Assembly: GCA_025966315.1 (NCBI GenBank)
Contig: JAOPUZ010000011.1
Location: 1 to 64,000, forward strand
Direction of reading: 5' to 3'
DNA length: 64,000 nt
Origin: Frankiales bacterium
GTDB taxonomy: Bacteria > Actinomycetota > Actinomycetes > Mycobacteriales > Jatrophihabitantaceae
The translations under genes and the position numbers were made by a program. The notes under the pieces were generated by a model. That model was given only the letters and a program-made list of their open reading frames with translations. It did not search any database and was not told the origin of the DNA. Position 1 is the first letter of the stretch. Each line of letters starts with the position of its first letter. Below, one piece after another: positions 47,572 through 56,500 of this stretch.

Positions 47572-48783
47572 ATGATCACTGCCTATGCCGAACTGGTGGT
47601 CCGGGTCGGAGCGAACGTGCAGGCCGGCCAGGACGTCTACGTCACCGCCGATGTCAGCCATGCCGAGGTCGCTCGTGAGATCGTCGAGCAGGCTTACCTG
47701 GCCGGCGCCGGTCGGGTCGTCCTGCAGTACGAAGACGGTGCAGCCCGTCGTTCCGCGCTGCGGCACGCGCCGATGTCCACCTTGACCTCGGTCACGCCGT
47801 GGGAACAGGAGCGGCTGCGTGACTGGGAGCGCCAGGGTGCTGCGCTGATCCACCTGACCGGTAACCCGGATCCGCACTTGTTCGACGGCATCGACCCAGC
47901 TCGGCTGTCGGCGATGCCGCTCGAGGCTGTGAGGATGCGGCGCGATTTGATGATGCACGGCAAGGTGGCCTGGACGATCGCGGCCGCGCCGAACCCGGGC
48001 TGGGCCCAGCAGGTTTTCGGCGAGCCGGACGTCGCACGACTCTGGGATGCGGTGGCCATTGCCATGCGTCTGGGCGAGGCGGACGTGGTCGGCGCCTGGC
48101 GAGAACATCGCGAGCGCCTGTCCAAACGTGGCGCCGCGGTCGAGGCGCTGCAGCTGGACGCCGTCCACTTCGTGGGGGACGGGACCGACCTCACCGTCGG
48201 ACTTATCCCGGGATCGCGCTGGACGAGCGGGTCGCTGACCACGGTGTCCGGCGTGGAGTTCATGCCGAACCTGCCCACCGAGGAAGTGTTCACCAGCCCC
48301 GACCGGAAACGCGCGGACGGGATCATGCGGCTGACCCGGCCGTTGGTGCTCGGACGCGAAGGCACCCTGGTTGAGGGCCTGGTCGTCCGGTTCGCGGGCG
48401 GGCGCATCGTGGACGTGCGGGCCGACGCGGGAGCCGACGCCGTGCGAGCCCAGCTGGATTCCGATGAGGGTGCCCGCAGCCTGGGCGAGGTCGCCCTGGT
48501 CGATGGCGATTCCAAGGTCGCGGCGGCGGGCGTGATCTTTCACGACACCCTGTACGACGAAAACGCCGGCTGTCACATCGCCTGGGGCCAGAGCTTCCCG
48601 TTCGCGCTGGCCGATGGGCTCGACCTGTCGGCAGACGAGCTCGTCGCCCGCGGCTTGAACCGATCGACAGTGCACACCGACGTCGTCATCGGTGGCCCCA
48701 CGGTCAGCGTCGAGGGCATCACCGTTGACGGACGCGTCGTCCCGATCATCGACCACGACCGCTGGGTGCTGCCCACCGCGTAA
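47572..48783 (+). CDS. M29-family aminopeptidase
   Basis: 403 residues from the ATG at 47572. Family M29 (AmpS, aminopeptidase T/II) metalloenzyme: [24 protein letters not shown] at the N terminus, then [32 protein letters not shown] (first metal glutamate), and the C-terminal [17 protein letters not shown] and [13 protein letters not shown] with the HTDxxIG metal-binding signature. Cytosolic, cleaves N-terminal residues from peptides. Standard length. Confidence 0.95.
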   Translation: MITAYAELVVRVGANVQAGQDVYVTADVSHAEVAREIVEQAYLAGAGRVVLQYEDGAARRSALRHAPMSTLTSVTPWEQERLRDWERQGAALIHLTGNPDPHLFDGIDPARLSAMPLEAVRMRRDLMMHGKVAWTIAAAPNPGWAQQVFGEPDVARLWDAVAIAMRLGEADVVGAWREHRERLSKRGAAVEALQLDAVHFVGDGTDLTVGLIPGSRWTSGSLTTVSGVEFMPNLPTEEVFTSPDRKRADGIMRLTRPLVLGREGTLVEGLVVRFAGGRIVDVRADAGADAVRAQLDSDEGARSLGEVALVDGDSKVAAAGVIFHDTLYDENAGCHIAWGQSFPFALADGLDLSADELVARGLNRSTVHTDVVIGGPTVSVEGITVDGRVVPIIDHDRWVLPTA

Positions 48784-48817
48784 GCGCCGAGCAACGGTGA
48801 GGCCGGCCGAGAGTCCG

Positions 48818-48997
48818 TCAGTCCGGCGTCTGGGTCGAGGCCCGCTTCGTCCCCTCGGGATCGGCCGTACGTTCGTCCGAATCTTCAAGAATGATCTTGG
48901 CTTGTTCGCGGGGATCGTCACTCCCCTCGATCTGCTCTTCGGGGAGCAGGTCAGCGCGGCTGTCGATACGCGGGTCCTCGGGCGTGGGCTCGGTCAT
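48818..48997 (-). CDS. Small acidic conserved hypothetical protein (59 aa)
   Basis: 59 residues from the ATG at 48997 (MTEPTPEDPRIDSRADLLPEEQIEGSDDPREQAKIILEDSDERT). This short acidic protein pattern (SRADLLPEEQ…SDDP…AILEDSDERT) recurs in actinobacteria; function unknown. The gene is convergent to the aminopeptidase. Confidence 0.75.
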   Translation of the reverse strand: MTEPTPEDPRIDSRADLLPEEQIEGSDDPREQAKIILEDSDERTADPEGTKRASTQTPD

Positions 48998-49106
48998 GTG
49001 ATCACCATAAACGCAACTGCGGTTGGGGGTGCGTGAGACCTGAACGGGCGTGCGGCGGCTGCTCATGCAGTCACCGCACGCCCGTTGGTGCCAGCTCGCT
49101 AAGTCC

Positions 49107-50591
49107 TCAGGCGTCGACCAGGATGCCGCGATCGGTCTCGAAACGGCTGTCGTCCACCGACTGGCACCGCATCTCGTATTCGGTCATCGTGTGCGGCCAC
49201 TGCGTGACGATGCGGCCTTCCGGGGTCCGGTAGTAGTTGCTGCAGCTGGCCTGCCAGACCTCGACCTGGCCGAGGTCGTCCTGCAATTTCTCGTTGTAGT
49301 CGTCCATCACCTCGCGACGGACATCGATCCAGGCGAGATTCTCGCGGTCCATCAAGCGCAATTGAGCCACGATGAAATCGGCCTGGGTTTCTAGCATGAA
49401 CAGGATCGAACCGTTGTTCGTGTTCGGCCCGTACATCATGAAGAGGTTCGGAAAGCCGGCCGTCATGATCCCGAGATAGGCCTCGGGCCCGTGTTGCCAA
49501 GCGTCGTCCAAAGCCAATCCGTCCCGGCCCGTGACCTTGATCGCGGACAGGTACTTGCGGACCTGATAGCCGGTCGCACAGATGATCGTGTCCACCTCAC
49601 GCGCAGTGCCGTCGTTGGAGACGATTCCGTTGACGGCGACACGTTCGATCCCCGAGGTCACCAATTCGACGTGATCCTGATTGAACGTCGGGTAATACTC
49701 GTTCGAGATGAGCGGACGAAGACAGCCGAAGGGCACGTGCGGGGTGAACTTCTCGCGCAGTTCCTGATCTTGAAGACTCTCGATGTTCTTCAGCCCGGCT
49801 TCGGTGGCGGCGGCGAGCAACTTCGGGTCACTGAAGGTGATCCGGCCATCGAGTTCGGCGTAGATCTCGTCGCGTTTCTGTGCCGTCAGGATCGGGTCTT
49901 GGGCCAAAGCCAACTGCTCGGCCTCGTCCACCGCGTCGTCGACCTTGGGTGCGATCCACGGAGCCGAGCGCTGGTAGACGTAGAGCTGCTCGACGTCGGG
50001 TGCGATTTTCGGTATGAACTGCACGGCGCTGGCGGCACTGCCGATGACGGCCACCTTCCGGCCCTTGAGTTCGTGATCTTCACGCCAACGCGAGGCGTGA
50101 AACACCGTTCCCTCGAAATCCTGCAGGCCTTCGATTTCGGGCCAATTCAACTCGTTGAACATGCCCTGCGCCGCAATGAGCACATCGACGGTGAGTTCTT
50201 GCTCGTCATCGGTGGTCAAGCGCCAGCACGCATCCGCTTCGTTCCAGTGCGCGGCGGTGACCTTGCTGCCTAGGCGCAGATGTGGCCGCAACCCGTACTT
50301 CGTCGCCACCATATCCATGTATTCGAGGATTTCCGGCTGCGCGGCGTAGGCCCGGCTCCAGCGCGGATTCGGTTCGAAGGTGAACGAATAGAGCCGCGAC
50401 TTCACGTCACAGGTCAACCCGGGATACCGCGTGTTGTACCAGGTACCGCCCACGCCGGCCGATTTCTCGATGATCACGAAGTCCTCGTAACCCGCGGCGC
50501 GCAGTTTTATGCCGGCGGCCATACCGCCCGGGCCTGCGCCGATGATGGCGATGCGACGTGACCGGCCCGAGGTTTGCTGGTTTGCACCCAC
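49107..50591 (-). CDS. Baeyer-Villiger-type flavin monooxygenase
   Basis: 494 residues from the GTG at 50591 (AGGAG 9 bases upstream). FAD site IAIIGAGPGGMAAG near the N terminus, GVGGTWYNTRYPGLTCDV, the BVMO fingerprint FEGTVFHASRW (FxGxxxHxxxW), the NADPH site VAVIGSAASAVQF, and ATGYQVRKY. Class B monooxygenase oxidising ketones to esters or lactones, or S/N-oxygenating; substrate unknown. Divergent from a methyltransferase gene with a 161-base shared promoter region. Confidence 0.92.
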   Translation of the reverse strand: MGANQQTSGRSRRIAIIGAGPGGMAAGIKLRAAGYEDFVIIEKSAGVGGTWYNTRYPGLTCDVKSRLYSFTFEPNPRWSRAYAAQPEILEYMDMVATKYGLRPHLRLGSKVTAAHWNEADACWRLTTDDEQELTVDVLIAAQGMFNELNWPEIEGLQDFEGTVFHASRWREDHELKGRKVAVIGSAASAVQFIPKIAPDVEQLYVYQRSAPWIAPKVDDAVDEAEQLALAQDPILTAQKRDEIYAELDGRITFSDPKLLAAATEAGLKNIESLQDQELREKFTPHVPFGCLRPLISNEYYPTFNQDHVELVTSGIERVAVNGIVSNDGTAREVDTIICATGYQVRKYLSAIKVTGRDGLALDDAWQHGPEAYLGIMTAGFPNLFMMYGPNTNNGSILFMLETQADFIVAQLRLMDRENLAWIDVRREVMDDYNEKLQDDLGQVEVWQASCSNYYRTPEGRIVTQWPHTMTEYEMRCQSVDDSRFETDRGILVDA

Positions 50592-50752
50592 GCTGATGTG
50601 CTCCTGTCCTAATGGTCCTAGGTATCGGATGTGCGTGCGATCACCGGCGCTGCTCGACTTCGGGCGGGCGGCGATCATTACGCTCCTTAGTTTGCGCAAC
50701 GAAGGACGTCGCGGCAAGGGCTGCCCGACGCGGGCGTTGCTAGCCTGCTGAG

Positions 50753-51475
50753 ATGGACCAGCCACCGGACACCAACGCGGCCATCTGGAAGTCTGCTGAA
50801 GTCATCCAGAATTGGGCCGCCGAGGCTGACGACCGGGAACGCAAACGCGGCGAGCCCCGGCGGTTGATGGCGGAATTGCTTCCGTTCGACCAGTCGGAGA
50901 AATTCACCTTTCTGGACCTCGGCGCCGGAACCGGCGCGGCCAGCCGTGGAATCCTCGCCCAATACCCGAACAGCACCGCGATTCTGGCCGACTTCTCACC
51001 GCAGATGATGGGAGCGGGCGAGCGCGAGATGCAGCCTTTCGCGGGCCGTTTCCGCTACGTCGAATTCGATATGGCGGTCGGCGGCTGGCCCGACGACATT
51101 CCGACGTCGGTGGGCGCGATCATCACCTCATTGAGCGTTCATCATCTGACCGACACCCGGAAGCAGAGCCTGTTTGGCGAGATCTACGGTCGGCTCGCCG
51201 CCGGCGGCTGGTATCTCAACTACGACCCGGTGACGGCGCCCGATCGGATTGTTGAGGCAACCTGGCAGCGGGTCAACGAGCGCGAGGACCCGACCGCGGC
51301 GCACCAGCGTCAGCACCGGTCGCACAGCGAGCAGGAACGCTGGGACAACCATGTGCGGTACATGATCCCGTTGGCACAACAGCTCGACTATCTTCGGGCC
51401 GCTGGTTTCGAAGGTATCGACGTGTACTGGAAGCGCCTGGAGAACGTGATCTACGGCGGCCGCCGCCCGAACTGA
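50753..51475 (+). CDS. Class I SAM-dependent methyltransferase
   Basis: 240 residues. SAM motif I is FTFLDLGAGTGAASRGI, followed by ILADFSPQMM (acidic end of strand 2), FDMAVGGWP, and ITSLSVHHLTD (motif IV region). The C-terminal ERWDNHVRYMIPLAQQLDYLRAAGFEGIDVYWKRL is typical of small-molecule methyltransferases. Substrate unknown. Upstream divergent from the monooxygenase. Confidence 0.88.
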   Translation: MDQPPDTNAAIWKSAEVIQNWAAEADDRERKRGEPRRLMAELLPFDQSEKFTFLDLGAGTGAASRGILAQYPNSTAILADFSPQMMGAGEREMQPFAGRFRYVEFDMAVGGWPDDIPTSVGAIITSLSVHHLTDTRKQSLFGEIYGRLAAGGWYLNYDPVTAPDRIVEATWQRVNEREDPTAAHQRQHRSHSEQERWDNHVRYMIPLAQQLDYLRAAGFEGIDVYWKRLENVIYGGRRPN

Positions 51476-51641
51476 CCGACGGCCCCCGGCCCACCTGCTG
51501 CTGCATAGTGCGCCCGAGTTCCCGGTTTGATCGCCGGGGAGCGGGAAGTCCGGCCGCGCTAGGTCCGTCCGTTGGTGCCAAGGGCTTTCTGGAGAAAGAA
51601 AAGAAGTAGCGAGATCAGACTGCTGGCGTGATCCTCTCAGG

Positions 51642-52073
51642 ATGGGGATCATTCCTGAGATCGTCTATTCCGCACGGACCGACGACGTTGACTGGGTCGC
51701 GCTCAAAGCCGCGCTGGTCGCCGGCGACTTCGACAACGAGCGGACGGCGGAGGAATACCGGCGCTCGCATGAGAACTCCCACGCCGTGATCTTCGCCCGC
51801 GGGGCCGCTGAATACATCGGCAATGGGCGCATTCTCAGCGACGGTGTGTGCAACGCCTATCTGGTCGACATCTGGACCGCGCCGCAGTACCGGCGCGCAG
51901 GTATCGGCTCGGAGATCGTCCGGCGTTTGGTGGCCACCGTGCCCGGCCAGCACGTTGCGCTGTTCACCGAGGACCGAGCCGAGTTCTACCGCACGCTTGG
52001 CTTCGCGGACCAGCACGGCGGGATGAGCCAAGTCTCCGGCCGCTGGCTCAACCGCCCGATCACGCCGAGCTGA
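51642..52073 (+). CDS. GNAT-family N-acetyltransferase
   Basis: 143 residues; GNAT fold with the acetyl-CoA binding segment VDIWTAPQYRRAGIGSEIVRRLVATVPGQHVALFTEDRAEFYRTLGF (R/Q-x-x-G-x-G/A is QYRRAGIGS). Substrate unknown. GGATGGGG-containing leader; transcribed alone. Confidence 0.88.
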   Translation: MGIIPEIVYSARTDDVDWVALKAALVAGDFDNERTAEEYRRSHENSHAVIFARGAAEYIGNGRILSDGVCNAYLVDIWTAPQYRRAGIGSEIVRRLVATVPGQHVALFTEDRAEFYRTLGFADQHGGMSQVSGRWLNRPITPS

Positions 52074-52134
52074 GTGGCCGCCTGCGGTTTGTCCGCCGAG
52101 CTTCACGCTGCGGCCCCTAGCGCCGTGGGTCCGC

Positions 52135-53472
52135 TCAGCGAGCTGGCTCCAGGTCCCAGGCCGCACCGCACGAATCGCAGACGAACAGCACGGCGCCGCG
52201 CTCGTAGCCACGGTTCTGGGACGGTGCGATGACGCTGGCCACCTGAGCGTCAGGCGAACCGCATTCCGGACACGGTCCCGGATCTGGCGTCCCCGACCGC
52301 GGCGTCGTGGCCGCCTCCTGGTAACCGACACCGATCAACAGCACGCCGCCGTCGGTCTGGGCGATGGCGGCCGTCAGTACCTCGTCCACGTCCGTTTCGC
52401 CGTTCCCACGCAGCGGGACGATGACGTGCGGCGTCTGCCCGAAACCGGCCGACATCGCCTCGGTGGCGGCCTCGACCACCGACTCACCGGCTTGTCGGAC
52501 GACATGGCCGTGTATCGGATGCTCACTGACCGAGATCGGCTGCGCGTCCGGCGGGAGCAGCGCGAGCACGGCGGCCGGGATATGAAAGGTAGCGCCGCCG
52601 GGGGAGTCCGGTCCGGGCGCACCGATCACGCTGTGATGACTGTGGTCGTGGTCTTCGTCGTGACCGTGACCGTGGTCGTCGTCACCGTGGTCGTGGCTGT
52701 GGCCGTGGTGGCTGCCGTGGTCGTGGCGGTTGGCCTGGTCGGGATCAGGCGCCTCGCTCTGGGACGCCGCGCCCTCGAGGTGACGCAAGACCTGGTCCAG
52801 TGAGATCACGTCCCCGTACTTCTGATCGATATCGAACAGGTTCATGGCCCGGGTGGCTTCGTGCCGGTCGTACACCGCATCTTCGACCACGATCATGTTC
52901 AACCGGTTGCTACAGCCGTCGACGACGGTGGCGCGCACGCAGCCGCTGACCGCTTCGCCGCAGACGATCAGAGTGTCGATCTTTTCGCTGACCAGGTAGG
53001 CCAACAGCGGCGTCCCGAAGAAAGCGCTCGGACCCGTCTTGGTCAACACGACCTCGCCGGGCAGCGGCGCGGCCTGCTCCACGATGTCGTACCGCCGACT
53101 GTGCCGATCCGCGGCTGCCGCGTCGCGTGACCCGGCGCCGCGACTGCCGCGCCGGGCGCTCCAGCCGGGGATGCCGGTGTCCTCGACGGCCATCCCGGTC
53201 AGGTGGATGACCGGAAGACCGGCCGCGCGGCCGGCGGCCAGCAAGGCCTCGACCTTCTCCAGCGCTGCCCAGCCCGCCAGCCCCGCGCTGTTCGGCCATT
53301 CCTCGATCGCTTCGAGCAGCGGCTGCGGCCGGTCACCGATCGCGCCGCGATAATTGTCGACGGACAGGATCGCGGCCTTGTTGCCGAACCCGTAGGGACG
53401 CTTGGGCTTCATCCGGGCGAGGTGGGCACGGTCGTTTTCAGTCAGGAACTGGTCCCAGACGCGGGTCGTCAT
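52135..53472 (-). CDS. Isochorismatase-family amidase fused to His-rich linker and zinc-ribbon domain
   Basis: 445 residues, about twice the usual family length. Residues 30-235 form a cysteine hydrolase of the isochorismatase superfamily with D39 (LSVDN), K145 (LTKTG) and nucleophile C178 (AVSGCVRAT), like N-carbamoylsarcosine or ureidoacrylate/maleamate amidohydrolases. Residues 250-280 are a His/Asp-rich run (HGSHHGHSHDHGDDDHGHGH), and 290-445 is a second domain ending in CPEC (401-404) and CDSC (432-435), a zinc ribbon. The linker and ribbon imply zinc or nickel binding. It lies 120 bases downstream of the MFS gene on the same strand and may belong to the neighbouring catabolic cluster. 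Confidence 0.85.
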   Translation of the reverse strand: MTTRVWDQFLTENDRAHLARMKPKRPYGFGNKAAILSVDNYRGAIGDRPQPLLEAIEEWPNSAGLAGWAALEKVEALLAAGRAAGLPVIHLTGMAVEDTGIPGWSARRGSRGAGSRDAAAADRHSRRYDIVEQAAPLPGEVVLTKTGPSAFFGTPLLAYLVSEKIDTLIVCGEAVSGCVRATVVDGCSNRLNMIVVEDAVYDRHEATRAMNLFDIDQKYGDVISLDQVLRHLEGAASQSEAPDPDQANRHDHGSHHGHSHDHGDDDHGHGHDEDHDHSHHSVIGAPGPDSPGGATFHIPAAVLALLPPDAQPISVSEHPIHGHVVRQAGESVVEAATEAMSAGFGQTPHVIVPLRGNGETDVDEVLTAAIAQTDGGVLLIGVGYQEAATTPRSGTPDPGPCPECGSPDAQVASVIAPSQNRGYERGAVLFVCDSCGAAWDLEPAR

Positions 53473-53553
53473 GGTGGTTGGACTCCTATGGTTCGACTTA
53501 ACCTTGGGTTCGGTTGGTTTGCGGTGTGCGGGTTAGGTTTTGCGGCGAAAAGC

Positions 53554-53596
53554 GGTTAGTGCGGTTAGTTCGGTTAGCGATGGTTAGGGCGGTTAG
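53554..53596. repeat. GGTTAG tandem repeat, 9-10-bp period
   Basis: Five GGTTAG motifs at 53554, 53563, 53572, 53582 and 53591 (with an outlier at 53531), separated by 3-4 variable bases. The array fills the leader of the isochorismatase-type gene and touches the MFS stop codon. On the transcript (minus strand) it reads CTAACC. Function unknown. Confidence 0.75.
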
Positions 53597-54852
53597 GGAT
53601 TGGCGGGTTCGGGCTCGGACTGCGGTTTGGTGGTCTGGCCGATCGCGGCGCCGGCCCGAGCGGTCAGCGATATGGCGGCCAGCGGAATCAGGGTAAAAAC
53701 GCCGAGCGCGATCCGGACGTTCACGAGCGATGCCAGCGCACCGGCGGTAAGTGAGAAGGCGGGCCGCAGCCCCAGGTGCACCATCGAGAACAGAGACATC
53801 ACCCGGCCGCGCATGTGTTCCGGGCTGAGTACCTGCAGGCCCGCACTCAAGACTGGAATATTGAATGCAAAACCCAGGCCGATCGGGACGGCCAGCACCG
53901 CGGCCTCCGGAAGAGCCTGGCTGACCGCGACGCCGGCCACGCCGACGGCCTGCAGCGCGAAGGCACTGGCCAGCAGCCGATTGGCCCGAATGCGCCGGGA
54001 CAGCCAGCTGAAGATAACGAGCCCGACGGTGGCCCCCAGGCTGTAGGCGGTGACCAGTAGGCCGGCCGAATCGGCGCTCAGGTGCAGGCTCTGCTTGGTG
54101 ATTTCCGGTGCCAGTGTGCGCAGCGCCTCGACCGAGGCATTGGCCAGTGCCACTGCGACCAACAGGGACAGCAGCACCGGCGTCCCGAGGGCGAAGCGCA
54201 ACCCTTCGCGGCCGGAGCCGCGCATGCTCCGCCGCGACCCGTGATCAGGCATGGACACCTTGCGCAGCAGATACATCGCCACGATCGGGGCGACGAAGGA
54301 GGCGCTGTTCACGGCGAAGGCCGCGGTCGGCGTGGACACCGCCAGGATCAGCGCCGACAGGGCCGAGCCGACGACCTGACCGAGATTGAACTGCAGGGTA
54401 TTGACCGCGGTCGCGCGCGCGATCTCGTCGCGGCGCACCAGGGCCGGCAGCAAGGAGGCAAGCGCGGGCTTGGCCAACGCATAGGAACAGCCCAGCAGGG
54501 TGGCCAGCGCGATCAACACCGGGGCGGTGATGTGACCGGTCGCGGTGAGCACGGTGATCACCACAGCCACCGCGAGCGAGAACACCTGGGTCCACACGAC
54601 GACCCGGCGCCGGTCGTAGCGGTCGGACAACATGCCGCCGAACATCGACAGGGCGAAGATCGGGGCGAAGGTCGCGAAGTTGAGGACGCCGACCATCAGC
54701 GGGGAATCGGTGAGCTTGAGCACCAGGACCGAGGCGGTCACATTTTGCAGCCAGGTGCCGACGTTGGACAGGAAGCCGCCGGTCCAATAGACCCGGAAAC
54801 TGCGCTGCGTAAAGAGACCCCAGCGGGATTCGGGTGCGGTCGGCTGGCTCAT
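53593..54852 (-). CDS. MFS transporter (EntS-like MFS_3 group)
   Basis: 419-residue 12-helix permease from the ATG at 54852 (AAGGAGAG 8 bases upstream). The opening RSFRVYWTGGFLSNVGTWLQNVTASVLVLKLTDSPLMVGVL and GGMLSDRYDRRRVVVWTQ are the MFS_3/EntS pattern of siderophore- and drug-type exporters. Convergently organised with nothing; divergent from the cupin gene of the catabolic cluster, so it may move that pathway's substrate or product. Confidence 0.88.
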   Translation of the reverse strand: MSQPTAPESRWGLFTQRSFRVYWTGGFLSNVGTWLQNVTASVLVLKLTDSPLMVGVLNFATFAPIFALSMFGGMLSDRYDRRRVVVWTQVFSLAVAVVITVLTATGHITAPVLIALATLLGCSYALAKPALASLLPALVRRDEIARATAVNTLQFNLGQVVGSALSALILAVSTPTAAFAVNSASFVAPIVAMYLLRKVSMPDHGSRRSMRGSGREGLRFALGTPVLLSLLVAVALANASVEALRTLAPEITKQSLHLSADSAGLLVTAYSLGATVGLVIFSWLSRRIRANRLLASAFALQAVGVAGVAVSQALPEAAVLAVPIGLGFAFNIPVLSAGLQVLSPEHMRGRVMSLFSMVHLGLRPAFSLTAGALASLVNVRIALGVFTLIPLAAISLTARAGAAIGQTTKPQSEPEPANP

Positions 54853-54905
54853 TGTCGTTCTCTCCTTCCCTTTATTTCCAGGAGGTTTCGCGAGTCCGCC
54901 CGGGC

Positions 54906-54933
54906 TTGACTTCAAGATTGGATACCATATCCT
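54906..54933 (+). promoter_or_regulatory. Promoter of the cupin operon with GGATA-N3-TATCC operator
   Basis: -35 TTGACT (54906-54911), 16-base spacer, -10 TATCCT (54928-54933). An inverted repeat GGATA-CCA-TATCC (54920-54932) overlaps the -10 box. It resembles the palindrome at 56467-56483 (shared G-R-ATAC-N2-TAT-Y-C pattern), so a common repressor, probably GntR-like, is inferred. Confidence 0.6.
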
Positions 54934-54989
54934 CTAATTCGGCGCGCCTCAGATTAGCGCTCCGAGCTGCATCCTGGAAGGGGATCCGC

Positions 54990-55508
54990 ATGACCACCGC
55001 TCGTACCGAACAACGCCTCGTCGTCAAAGAACAGGCGTTGAGCGAGACCGAGAACAGCGAGATGGGAGTCCGGGAGGAGTGGAACAAGAAAAACCCGCCC
55101 ACCGAAGCCATCATCGTCAAGAACCTCAAGACGACCGAGCTCATCTCGCGCCCGTACCGCAACACCAAGGCTCGTTTCTACCGCCTGGGCCACGACATCC
55201 GGCTGCAGCCGCACGTCAGTGAGCTGCCCCCGGGCAAGGCGTCGGTCAACCACCGGCACACCACCGAAGCCGTCATCTACATCGTCTCGGGCGTGGGTCA
55301 CACCATCGTCAGCTGGGACGGCGAGAACCAGGAGCGCATCGACTGGGAGGAAGGCGACATGTTCAGCTTCCCGGTCTGGATGTGGCACCAGCACTTCAAC
55401 GACAGCGAGACCGAGGTCTGCCGTTACCTCGCGGTCCAGGACACCTTCGCCATCAAGGCTCTCGGTTTGCACCAGATCGAGCGCTTTCCCGGCGATACCG
55501 AAGGCTGA
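54990..55508 (+). CDS. Cupin-domain protein
   Basis: 172 residues from the ATG at 54990 (GAAGGGG upstream). Cupin motif 1 HRHTTEAVIYIVSGVGHTIV (H88, H90, E93) and motif 2 FPVWMWHQHFN (H133, H135) give a complete metal site, so it may be a dioxygenase or isomerase in the pathway. An N-terminal helical extension (NPPTEAIIVKNLKTTELISRPYRN) is typical of the ethanolamine/gentisate-type cupins near ring-degrading enzymes. First gene of the plus-strand cluster, 11 bases before the AAA+ gene. Confidence 0.85.
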   Translation: MTTARTEQRLVVKEQALSETENSEMGVREEWNKKNPPTEAIIVKNLKTTELISRPYRNTKARFYRLGHDIRLQPHVSELPPGKASVNHRHTTEAVIYIVSGVGHTIVSWDGENQERIDWEEGDMFSFPVWMWHQHFNDSETEVCRYLAVQDTFAIKALGLHQIERFPGDTEG

Positions 55509-55519
55509 GACGAAGCACA

Positions 55520-56416
55520 ATGACGGTGGTTTCTGCGGCTAGCCTCGCCGATCTGCAACGCCCAGGTGTTTCGGTCACCGGCATCCTGCCCGACGATTCC
55601 TGGCAGGACCAGTGGCACGGCATCGTGGTCGACGAGGGCATGAAATCACGACTGCTCAGTTTTGGACTGTTTTGCTTGACCCAGCGGGCCGGCATCTCGC
55701 CGGTCGGATTGCCGGTGCATGGGCTGGCCCTGCTTTCGGGGCCGCCCGGCACCGGTAAGACCACGCTCGCGCACGGGGCGGCCAATATGGTCGCCGCGAT
55801 CTTGCGGGAGCGGGGACTGGCCGACGAGGTGCTGTTCGCGGTCGTTGATCCGCACGCGTTCCCGAGCGAATTCCTGGGTGAAAGCCAGCGGGCGGTAGCT
55901 CGGCTGTTCCGGGACACGCTGCCCGAACTCGCCGGCTTCGGCCGGCCGTTGATCGTCCTGCTGGACGAGGTGGAAGCGCTGGCCGTAACCAGGTCGCGGG
56001 CCTCGCTGGACACCAATCCGGTCGACGTCCACCGGGCCACCGACGCGGTGCTCACCGGCGTCGACCGGCTGGCCGCACAGCACCCCAACGTGGTGTTGCT
56101 GGCGACCACCAACGATGTCGCGACGGTGGACGGTGCCTTTCTGTCCCGGGTCGATCTGCACGAAACCTTCGTGCTGCCAGGGAAGACGGCCGCGGCTGAG
56201 ATTCTCTCCTCGTCGTTGGCCGAACTGGGAGTGGCCTTGTCGGCGCACAGCCCGGAGCTGATCGAGCTGGCCGCGCGGTGCGTGACGGCGGAGTTGGACG
56301 CGCGCCGGATTCGCAAGCTGGTGCTGCGCGCATTAGTCAGCAATGGACCGGAACTTGCGTTGCGTCCCGAGACGATGACGGTGCGACACGTCATCAGCGC
56401 TCTCGACAGCATCTGA
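55520..56416 (+). CDS. TRIP13/Pch2-like AAA+ ATPase
   Basis: 298 residues from the ATG at 55520. Walker A GPPGTGKTT (74-82), pore-loop region SEFLGESQRAVARLF, Walker B LIVLLDE (144-150), sensor 1 ATTND (195-199) and a C-terminal lid with FLSRVDLHETFVLPG. This combination is the Pch2/TRIP13 subgroup, which in eukaryotes and CBASS systems remodels HORMA proteins; no HORMA or cyclase gene is here. It lacks the long N-terminal domain of eukaryotic Pch2. Set between a cupin and a hydrolase, it may assemble or activate an enzyme of the cluster, a role comparable to MoxR/CoxD chaperones. That function is inference. Confidence 0.8.
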   Translation: MTVVSAASLADLQRPGVSVTGILPDDSWQDQWHGIVVDEGMKSRLLSFGLFCLTQRAGISPVGLPVHGLALLSGPPGTGKTTLAHGAANMVAAILRERGLADEVLFAVVDPHAFPSEFLGESQRAVARLFRDTLPELAGFGRPLIVLLDEVEALAVTRSRASLDTNPVDVHRATDAVLTGVDRLAAQHPNVVLLATTNDVATVDGAFLSRVDLHETFVLPGKTAAAEILSSSLAELGVALSAHSPELIELAARCVTAELDARRIRKLVLRALVSNGPELALRPETMTVRHVISALDSI

Positions 56417-56466
56417 ACCGCGTCACATCGTCTGGTCACAATCGGCCGGATGCTTTACCTTCGTAA

Positions 56467-56483
56467 TTGAATACAGTATTCAA
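56467..56483. promoter_or_regulatory. Perfect palindrome TTGAATAC-A-GTATTCAA
   Basis: 17-bp perfect inverted repeat, 18 bases before the start of the alpha/beta-hydrolase gene, overlapping the likely core promoter. GntR/FadR-type operators have this AT-centred form. A related palindrome is at 54920-54932 upstream of the cupin gene. Regulator gene not found in the window. Confidence 0.7.
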
Positions 56484-56500
56484 CGACAGGGAGTTGGGAT

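Noticed and set aside
46675-48921. A 748-codon minus-strand frame covering the aminopeptidase region
   Set aside because: The true gene is the alpha/beta hydrolase at 46675-47472; the rest runs antisense to a well-conserved M29 aminopeptidase.
53554-53596. Telomere or replication-end signal
   Set aside because: Only five GGTTAG units, internal to a chromosome region with normal genes on both sides.
55520-56416. CBASS defence system based on the TRIP13-like ATPase
   Set aside because: No CD-NTase, HORMA protein or effector gene is nearby; context is metabolic.
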